Source: JAHFOW01 sp964370795
GTDB lineage: Bacteria; Planctomycetota; Brocadiia; Brocadiales; Brocadiaceae
NCBI GenBank assembly: GCA_964370795.1
Contig: CAYJME010000095.1
Coordinates: forward strand, 1 to 11,580
Length of the DNA stretch: 11,580 nt
Direction: 5' to 3'
This document shows positions 6,438-11,580 of the stretch, piece after piece. The position numbers were made by a program, and so were the translations under genes. The notes beneath the pieces were generated by a model that worked only from the letters and a program-made list of their open reading frames with translations, was not told the origin of the DNA and searched no databases. Numbering within the stretch: the first letter of the stretch is position 1; each line of letters begins with the position of its first letter.

Positions 6438-7163
6438 ATGTCAAAAGATGAGGTATTCAAAGAAAATATGGCAAATATAGCGGACTTTGCTTTTGGAGAA
6501 AAGGTCGCCTCTGTATTTGACAACATGCTGGACCGGTCAGTTCCTTTTTATCAGGAAACCCAGAGAATGATCGTCGAAATGGCTGGAGACTTTGCTGTTG
6601 ATGGAACAAATATCTATGATTTGGGGTGCGCCACGGGAACTACACTCCTTAATTTAGGTCAAAACATATCCAGTAACGTAAAATTCGTTGGCGTTGACAA
6701 CTCACAGGACATGCTTGACAAGTGTAAACAGAAACTCGCCGAGCACAATTTTTCAAGGGAACATACGCTGGTCTGCGCCGATTTGAATCAGGGTATAGAT
6801 ATTGAAAATGCCTCCGTTGTTATTATGGTGCTCACGCTTCAATTCGTCAGGCCTTTAAAGCGTGATAATTTGATACGAAGCATCTTAAAAGGATTAAATG
6901 AAAAGGGATGTCTCATCCTTGTGGAAAAAGTTTTAGGAGAAGACTCTGTTTTTAACAGACTTTTCATAAAGTATTATTACGACTTCAAGAAACGAAACGG
7001 ATATAGCGAATTAGAAATCGCCCAGAAACGAGAGGCGCTCGAAAATGTATTAATTCCTTATAAATTACTGGAAAACAGGGAACTTCTCCTGAAGGAGGGT
7101 TTTCGGTATTGTGATGTATTTTTTAAATGGTATAACTTCTGTGGAATGGTAGCCGTAAAATGA
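6438..7163 (+). CDS. cmoA: Carboxy-S-adenosyl-L-methionine synthase (CmoA-like)
   Basis: A 241-residue class I methyltransferase fold (E. coli CmoA is 247). The CmoA pattern is clear: DFAFGEKVASVFDNMLDRSVPFY (16-38), SAM loop YDLGCATGTTLLNLG (60-74), VGVDNSQDM (84-92) and LTLQFV (132-137). The C-terminal block DFKKRNGYSELEIAQKR, then EALENV (182-204), includes Arg198, probably the residue that contacts the Cx-SAM carboxylate. CmoA converts SAM and prephenate to carboxy-SAM, used by CmoB to make cmo5U at tRNA position 34. No cmoB is in the window. I chose ATG 6438 over the upstream ATG 6375 because AGAGGTG lies 7 nt before it and the product then begins MSKDEVF like CmoA. It overlaps the next gene by ATGA. 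Confidence 0.88.
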   Translation: MSKDEVFKENMANIADFAFGEKVASVFDNMLDRSVPFYQETQRMIVEMAGDFAVDGTNIYDLGCATGTTLLNLGQNISSNVKFVGVDNSQDMLDKCKQKLAEHNFSREHTLVCADLNQGIDIENASVVIMVLTLQFVRPLKRDNLIRSILKGLNEKGCLILVEKVLGEDSVFNRLFIKYYYDFKKRNGYSELEIAQKREALENVLIPYKLLENRELLLKEGFRYCDVFFKWYNFCGMVAVK

Positions 7164-7882
7164 TCATCAAAATAGGTAAATTTTTCTTCCGATATCGGAA
7201 TGCTCTTTTCCCGTTGGTTTTTGCGCTGCTCTTTGTTGAGGGAACGTGGCCGGTCTTTACGAGTGAACGTTGGGAAAAATGTGAAGTTATTCTTGGCATT
7301 ATTGTGGCGCTGAGCGGGCAGATTTTACGCGCGCTTACCATTGGACTGGCATATATCAAGCGGGGCGGTAAAAAAAAGCAGGTATATGCGGAAAAGCTTG
7401 TGCACGAAGGAATTTTTGCACATAGCAGAAATCCTCTCTATCTGGGGAATATTTTAATCCTCGTTGGAGTAGGTATTGCTGCAAATTCACTCCCCTTCGT
7501 CGTGTTTGGCATCCCCTTCTTTATCTTTGCGTACTGGACTATCGTATGCGCCGAGGAGGATTATCTGGGAAAGAAGTTTGGCCAGGAGTTCAAAGACTAT
7601 TGTGCACGAGTGAACCGTTTCATTCCTACATTTTCCGGATTGGGAACCACAATAAAAGGTATGGAATTTAATTGGAAACGTCTCATTATCAAGGAATATT
7701 CCACGCCCTTCGCCTGGGTAACAGGAATAACACTTTTAATCATGAAAGAAAAATATTTAGACTGGGGCTATGAGGGAATTAAATACACCTTATGGCCGGT
7801 TACCATTTTTCTCCTGACGGTAACTCTTGCATTTTTTACCGCCTGGTATTTGAAAAAGAAAAAAATACTGCGGCCTGACTGA
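7160..7882 (+). CDS. Membrane methyltransferase, isoprenylcysteine carboxyl methyltransferase (ICMT/PEMT) family
   Basis: A 240-residue integral membrane protein whose ATG overlaps the cmoA-like stop (ATGA). Hydrophobic segments lie near 14-32, 43-62, 97-131 (probably two passes), 184-197 and 207-231. The SAM-binding signature is intact: GIFAHSRNPLYLGNILIL (84-101) and AEEDYLGKKFGQEFKDYC then RVNRFIP (131-156). The family methylates the C-terminal carboxyl of prenylcysteine, phospholipid headgroups or small hydrophobic acceptors. The bacterial substrate cannot be told from sequence. An extra C-terminal membrane segment after RFIP (residues 180-240) lies beyond the usual catalytic core. Tight coupling to cmoA is unexplained by the cmo5U pathway. 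Confidence 0.82.
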   Translation: MIIKIGKFFFRYRNALFPLVFALLFVEGTWPVFTSERWEKCEVILGIIVALSGQILRALTIGLAYIKRGGKKKQVYAEKLVHEGIFAHSRNPLYLGNILILVGVGIAANSLPFVVFGIPFFIFAYWTIVCAEEDYLGKKFGQEFKDYCARVNRFIPTFSGLGTTIKGMEFNWKRLIIKEYSTPFAWVTGITLLIMKEKYLDWGYEGIKYTLWPVTIFLLTVTLAFFTAWYLKKKKILRPD

Positions 7883-7946
7883 TAACACAAAAGTCTTCCC
7901 CGTCCTGGCGAAGATCAGGAACTTTGCCAATGCTGTACTGCGTGAT

Positions 7947-7998
7947 GTCATTGCGAGGGGCCTTTTCGAACTCCGAATCATATCTTTGGATGCAATCC
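7947..7998. repeat. Degenerate REP-like repeat in the spacer before the two-component genes
   Basis: GTCATTGCGAGG (7947-7958) matches the left part of the repeat at the start of the window. About 30 bp on, GATGCAATCC (7989-7998) resembles its GAAGCAATCT right end, so the pair may be a diverged, longer copy. The 250-bp spacer 7883-8133 has no convincing gene. A small hairpin TCCTG/CAGGA (about 7910-7927) lacks a T-run. Confidence 0.4.
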
Positions 7999-8133
7999 AT
8001 ATAACCCAGGCTCTCCATACAAACATTCCGCAACCGTCTGGCCTGTCCGTGCATCGTAAGACAACAAATCCGTCCACCTTACAATGGGCTTTTGCGTGTA
8101 ATTGAAAAGTAAATTTAGATTTTTGTTTAAAAG

Positions 8134-8811
8134 ATGAGAATTTTAATCGTAGAAGATGAGAAAAAACTAGCCGCTTATATCAAAAAGGGGCTTGAAGAGA
8201 ACCACCTTGTCGTTGATGTGAGCTACGATGGGGAAGAAGGTCTCTTTATGCTCAATACCAATGAGTATGACCTCGTTATCCTGGATATCATGCTTCCGGG
8301 AAAAAATGGCCTTGAGATATTGCAGGCTGCCAGAAAAAATGGCAAGGATATGCCCATCCTTCTCTTAACGGCAAAGGATGCTGTCGAGGATAAAGCCCGT
8401 GGATTGGATTTGGGGGCGGATGATTACCTGGTAAAGCCCTTTTCTTTTATTGAATTGATGGCGCGGACACGGGCTTTAATTCGGAGGGGGAAGGTTAATT
8501 ATCAAACACGGTTAACGGTTGCAGATCTTACTCTGGATGTAGCTGCGCACCGCCTTTACCGGAATGGACAGCCCATAGACCTCACCAATAAAGAATTTGC
8601 CCTATTAGAATTTTTCATGAGGAACCTGAATACCGTATTAACCCGCACCCAGATTGCAGAACATGTATGGGATTACAACTTCGACAGCTTCACGAACGTA
8701 ATTGATGTCTTTGTCAATCGATTGAGAAATAAAATTGATAAGGATTACACAAATAAACTGATCCACACAATCAAAGGCGTAGGTTACGTTATGAGCGAGG
8801 AAAAACCATGA
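8134..8811 (+). CDS. OmpR/PhoB-family response regulator (CusR-like)
   Basis: 225 residues. The receiver domain (1-115) has the acidic pair (residues 7-8) in ILIVEDEKK, the phospho-acceptor Asp51 in LVILDIMLPGKNGLE, Thr79 in LLLTAKD and Lys101 in LVKPFSF. A winged-helix DNA-binding domain (about 127-222) has RLTVADLTLD, LTNKEFALLEFFMRN, the recognition-helix region NVIDVFVNRLRNKID and the wing HTIKGVGYVM. It should bind tandem half-sites as a dimer when phosphorylated by the partner kinase, whose gene overlaps its stop codon (ATGA). The NVIDVFVNRLRNKID block is of the CusR/CopR/PcoR kind, which suggests metal control. That is an inference from likeness and from the efflux gene downstream. Confidence 0.93.
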   Translation: MRILIVEDEKKLAAYIKKGLEENHLVVDVSYDGEEGLFMLNTNEYDLVILDIMLPGKNGLEILQAARKNGKDMPILLLTAKDAVEDKARGLDLGADDYLVKPFSFIELMARTRALIRRGKVNYQTRLTVADLTLDVAAHRLYRNGQPIDLTNKEFALLEFFMRNLNTVLTRTQIAEHVWDYNFDSFTNVIDVFVNRLRNKIDKDYTNKLIHTIKGVGYVMSEEKP

Positions 8812-10193
8812 ATTCGTGGACGATTCGCACAAAACTTACCTTCTGGTACACCAGCGTCTTTGGAGGGGCACTGATTCTCTTTGGCCTATTAACATACCTT
8901 GCCTTCTCTTACGCCAATAATAAAAGCGTTGATGTAGGGCTTGAAGAAGAAGCGGAGGGCATCGCTTATTGTGCCCGCATCAGCAAGAATTCTCTTAAGG
9001 ACTATGTGGCTTGTATCTCGAATGAAAAGGACGAGCGGTCTTCGGAAAAATATATTGCAATACTCGATCAAAACGGAAATCTCCAATTTCGATCGGGAAG
9101 TTTAACAAATGACCACCTGTCCTTGAGCAGTAATCAACTCAAGGAAATCCTTTCTGGAAAGATGTACTTTAAGACAATAAAGTCTTTAAAAGGACATGTT
9201 TTACGTATTATCACGATACCTACAGAGGACAATCATCAATTAATTCAGATGGGGATTGCCGTTAATAACAATAGCGCCCCCAAAATCTTTTTATTTGCAC
9301 TCGTATGTTTAGGATGCATTGCAATTATCGGTAGTTGGTTCGGCGGTTTATTTATGGCTAAAAAGTCCTTAAGACCTGTGGATAATATGATAAAAGAGCT
9401 TCAGAAGATTGAAACCGAACGCCTGGGGAAAAGGCTGACAATATATCCTGCAAAAGACGAGATCCGCGAGCTTTCAGGAGTAATTAACGAGATGCTGGCC
9501 CGTTTGGAAAATTCATTTATCCGTGTCCGCCAGTTCACGACCGATGCCTCCCATGAATTACGCACTCCTATAGCCATCATGAAGGCAGGGATAGAAGTAG
9601 CCTTATCCAGGGAAAGGGATATCGGTAATTATCAGCAGGTTCTTGCCAATACCCTGGAAGACCTTGGGCGGCTTTCAAAAATTATAGAGAACCTGTTTAT
9701 ATTGGCAAAGGCCGATGCAGGGCGATACGAAATACATAAGGTACGTATGAATCTTTGCCCTATTTTCACTGAGATTACTGAACAATTAAGGCTCATTGCT
9801 GAGCCAAAGAACATCTTCGTATCTATGGAAAAGATGGAAGATGCCTGTATCGAGGGAGATGAGTTGCTTATCCGAAGGCTCCTCCTAAATCTGGTAGATA
9901 ATGCCGTGAAATACACCCCGCCCAATGGGACAATTAAGCTGTCCCTCGGCAAAACCAATGGTTGTGCAACAATCATCATTAAAGATAATGGTATCGGTAT
10001 TTCTCCGGAAGATATTCCTCATATATTCGATCGTTTTTATAGATCAAACAATGCCCGTACCGCAAACCACGATGGCGTCGGTCTTGGATTAAGCATCTGT
10101 CAATGGATCGTCAAATCCCATCATGGCGCAATCACTATCGAAAGTGATCTCCAAAAGGGAAGCGTCTTTACTGTTACACTTCCCACCTCCTGA
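8808..10193 (+). CDS. Sensor histidine kinase, CusS/heavy-metal-type architecture
   Basis: 461 residues, start overlapping the regulator's stop. Order: TM1 about 12-36, a periplasmic loop of about 120 residues, TM2 about 160-183, HAMP about 184-238, HisKA with FTTDASHELRTPIAIMKAG (phospho-acceptor His249), and HATPase with N-box NLVDNAVKYTPPNG (Asn361, Asn365), DNGIGISPEDIPHIFDRFYR (Asp393), and GVGLGLSICQWIV (G2 box from 423). All catalytic motifs are intact. The loop has two Cys (55 and 69), could respond to metal or envelope stress, and has no domain I recognise. It likely senses a periplasmic signal and phosphorylates the upstream regulator. The order regulator-kinase-outer-membrane efflux protein is as in metal-resistance loci. 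Confidence 0.92.
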   Translation: MNSWTIRTKLTFWYTSVFGGALILFGLLTYLAFSYANNKSVDVGLEEEAEGIAYCARISKNSLKDYVACISNEKDERSSEKYIAILDQNGNLQFRSGSLTNDHLSLSSNQLKEILSGKMYFKTIKSLKGHVLRIITIPTEDNHQLIQMGIAVNNNSAPKIFLFALVCLGCIAIIGSWFGGLFMAKKSLRPVDNMIKELQKIETERLGKRLTIYPAKDEIRELSGVINEMLARLENSFIRVRQFTTDASHELRTPIAIMKAGIEVALSRERDIGNYQQVLANTLEDLGRLSKIIENLFILAKADAGRYEIHKVRMNLCPIFTEITEQLRLIAEPKNIFVSMEKMEDACIEGDELLIRRLLLNLVDNAVKYTPPNGTIKLSLGKTNGCATIIIKDNGIGISPEDIPHIFDRFYRSNNARTANHDGVGLGLSICQWIVKSHHGAITIESDLQKGSVFTVTLPTS

Positions 10194-10222
10194 ATTCCCA
10201 AGATTACAAAAAATTAATTTTG

Positions 10223-10257
10223 CGTTCATCTTCCGTTCATATACAGTTTGATATACT
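10223..10257 (+). promoter_or_regulatory. Probable response-regulator box and extended -10 promoter
   Basis: CGTTCAT occurs twice (10223-10229 and 10234-10240), one 11-bp helical turn apart. This 7+4 layout is the usual tandem half-site for OmpR/PhoB-family regulators. An extended -10 element TGATATACT (10249-10257) follows. There is no good -35 at the proper distance, where the repeat's edge lies instead. This fits an activator that contacts polymerase from the -35 region. The adjacent two-component regulator is the obvious candidate to bind here. Predicted transcription start is about 10264. Confidence 0.55.
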
Positions 10258-10263
10258 CAATGT

Positions 10264-10455
10264 ATGAAAACTGTGCAGAAAAGCATATTTCAATGGTATT
10301 GCAAACTGTTTTTCTTTTGGTTTGGCACACACCTTTTCCTTGTTATATTAACAACCGACACCCTTTGTGCAAATGGGTTAACCCTTGATGAAGTCCCTAT
10401 GGTAAGTATACAGACAAATCCCGAAATCCTCTCGTTAGAAGATGTATTGTGTTGA
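10264..10455 (+). CDS. Small exported hypothetical ORF, possible leader or TolC-like remnant
   Basis: 63 residues: a basic start (MKTVQKS), a hydrophobic stretch about 15-30, and a possible signal-peptidase site after TLCA (33-36). The mature part is only about 27 residues. The stretch GLTLDEVPMVSIQTNPEIL looks like the first helix of a TolC-family repeat (commonly LTLEEAIxxALENNPEI), then the ORF stops. It may be a truncated duplicate of the outer-membrane gene start, or a real short leader peptide. Its ATG coincides with the predicted transcription start, so translation would be leaderless. The next gene begins 38 bp after its stop. Confidence 0.4.
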   Translation: MKTVQKSIFQWYCKLFFFWFGTHLFLVILTTDTLCANGLTLDEVPMVSIQTNPEILSLEDVLC

Positions 10456-10493
10456 CCAAGAAAGTTGTCGTATGGGTATGAACGATAGAAAGT

Positions 10494-11580
10494 ATGTACA
10501 AGCGAATGAAGATATCTATTCTATGTGTGATCGCTACTTTAATGACTGGATGCACCATCTATCATTCCATGCCGATAGACAATTCGGCAGTGAATCTTGC
10601 TTTGAAAGGTCCATCGATGGAAAAGGTACGGGTTCAGGCAAAAATGATCAAACATCCAATCCTGAAGCCAATAGACTTCGATGACAGAGACGGAATCTCA
10701 CCAGATGAGGCGGCTATCCTAGCGGTATTGGCAAATCCCACATTGCGTGCCATTAGGGATCGAAAGGAAGTTTCGATGGCCCAACTTATTCAAGCTGGCA
10801 TTTTGCCTAATCCCCAACTCTCGTATAGCCTGGACATGCCCACAGGCGGAAATACCCAGGGGACAATCAACGCCTTCGGATTAGGATTGAATTGGGACAT
10901 CACTTCCCTTATCCCGCGAAATGCAAGAATGAATGCTGCCCGATACCGTTTGGACTCGGTGGACATTGATGTGGCGTGGCAGGAGTGGCAGGTAGCTCAG
11001 GCAGCAAAATTGCAAGTCTACCGGTTATTGTGGATAAGTCAGCAACTAAAACTTGCAAGAGAGGCCGTGAAAGGGCTTCGGGAAAATCTTAAAATCATCG
11101 AAAAGTCAGTTAAATTCGGCGAGTTAACGGCAGTAGACCTTTCCGCCGCAGAAACCATCCTCCAGCAGATTCGAATCTTACAACTGAAGCTTATCCAAGA
11201 ACAGAAGCGCGGGCAAATTGCGCTGAATCAAGCGCTCGGCCTTCCCGCGAGTAGTGTTGTTTTAGTTCAACAAAATATCGCCCTTCCATCCTGGCCAGCG
11301 CTGCCATCCGTAACTAAGATTACAGAAGGATTGAAGGACCGACGTCTTGACCTCCTGGCCTTAAAGAAGGGGTATGAAAGCCAAGAATCAAGTGTCAGGG
11401 CAGCAATACTTTCTCAGTTTCCAAAAATAAATATCGGGCTTGCCCATGCAGGTGATACGACCAATGTGGTAACCACAGGCTTTGCAGTTACTATAGATCT
11501 GCCTTTCTTTGATCGGAAACAGGGCCAGATCGCTCTTGAACAGGCGACCAGAAATCAACTTTTTGATGAATATATGGCTC
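10494..11580 (+). CDS. TolC/CusC-family outer-membrane efflux lipoprotein (3' end beyond window)
   Basis: An open frame runs uninterrupted to the right edge (about 362 residues seen). It opens MYKRMKISILCVIATLMTGC, a lipoprotein signal peptide with the lipid-accepting Cys at residue 20. ATG 10506 is an alternative start, and neither has a clear Shine-Dalgarno. I prefer 10494 because it gives a basic n-region and a usual signal length. After a linker, the TolC-type repeat begins: DGISPDEAAILAVLANPTLR, then AGILPNPQLSYSLD (the usual AGLLPNPxL block), followed by long helical stretches with ESAETILQQ-like heptads (VDLSAAETILQQIRILQL), NQALGLP and then VTIDLPFFDRKQGQIALEQA. It should form the outer-membrane channel of an RND or similar tripartite exporter. 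The adjacent two-component system suggests metal or toxic-ion efflux (inference). The distal helical repeat is beyond 11580. Confidence 0.88.
   Translation, partial: MYKRMKISILCVIATLMTGCTIYHSMPIDNSAVNLALKGPSMEKVRVQAKMIKHPILKPIDFDDRDGISPDEAAILAVLANPTLRAIRDRKEVSMAQLIQAGILPNPQLSYSLDMPTGGNTQGTINAFGLGLNWDITSLIPRNARMNAARYRLDSVDIDVAWQEWQVAQAAKLQVYRLLWISQQLKLAREAVKGLRENLKIIEKSVKFGELTAVDLSAAETILQQIRILQLKLIQEQKRGQIALNQALGLPASSVVLVQQNIALPSWPALPSVTKITEGLKDRRLDLLALKKGYESQESSVRAAILSQFPKINIGLAHAGDTTNVVTTGFAVTIDLPFFDRKQGQIALEQATRNQLFDEYMA

Noticed and set aside
7790..8077. Minus-strand ORFs in the spacer before the response regulator
   Set aside because: They run through the REP-like repeat and the end of the membrane methyltransferase gene, and no coding signature was recognised.
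10442..10684. 80-residue ORF overlapping the start of the efflux lipoprotein
   Set aside because: The overlapping frame from 10494 has a lipoprotein signal and continues as a clear TolC-family protein to the window edge. This ORF is its out-of-frame shadow.
1..11580. CRISPR array or toxin-antitoxin system
   Set aside because: No regularly spaced direct repeats were seen, and the PIN-domain gene is of the RNA-ligase-partner type with no adjacent antitoxin-like ORF.

Overview
The window looks like a chromosomal stretch from an anammox-type planctomycete (Candidatus Brocadia, Kuenenia or Jettenia relatives). This is an inference. It rests on moderate GC, the alternative GlmU-like sugar nucleotidyltransferase that is typical of planctomycetes and a few other phyla, an RNA-ligase-partner PIN protein that is mainly archaeal or thermophile-associated, and short dispersed repeats of the GTCATTGCGAG and CCCCCTTTGATAAGGGGG kinds. 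No marker gene in the window settles the taxonomy.

Region 1 (1-1260) is a decayed, repeat-rich border. It holds a REP-like repeat at the left edge and a minus-strand ORF that looks like the front of a secreted metalloprotease-like protein, cut short. A second dispersed repeat contains that ORF's start. Next comes a degraded tyrosine-recombinase C-terminus pointing at an initiator tRNA-fMet gene on the minus strand, which has a near-consensus sigma70 promoter. An integrase relic beside a tRNA suggests an old integrative element.

Region 2 (1390-5302, plus strand) is a compact block: a GlmU-like left-handed beta-helix enzyme, an overlapping RNA-ligase-partner PIN protein, a TIGR01212/YhcC-type radical SAM protein, tRNA-Gly(CCC) starting one base after the radical SAM stop codon, and a two-domain mercaptopyruvate-type sulfurtransferase.

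Region 3 (5301-7882): a convergent OGG1-type 8-oxoguanine DNA glycosylase (minus strand) ends in a hairpin plus T-run terminator. Then, on the plus strand, a CmoA-like Cx-SAM synthase is translationally coupled by ATGA to a membrane ICMT/PEMT-type methyltransferase.

Region 4 (7883-11580): a repeat-bearing spacer, then an OmpR-family response regulator and its sensor kinase (ATGA overlap). These are followed by a regulated-looking promoter with an 11-bp-phased direct repeat and an extended -10, a short exported leader ORF, and a TolC/CusC-type outer-membrane lipoprotein that runs off the right edge. Most likely the two-component system controls an RND-type (possibly heavy-metal) efflux operon. 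The pump and adaptor genes would lie beyond the window.
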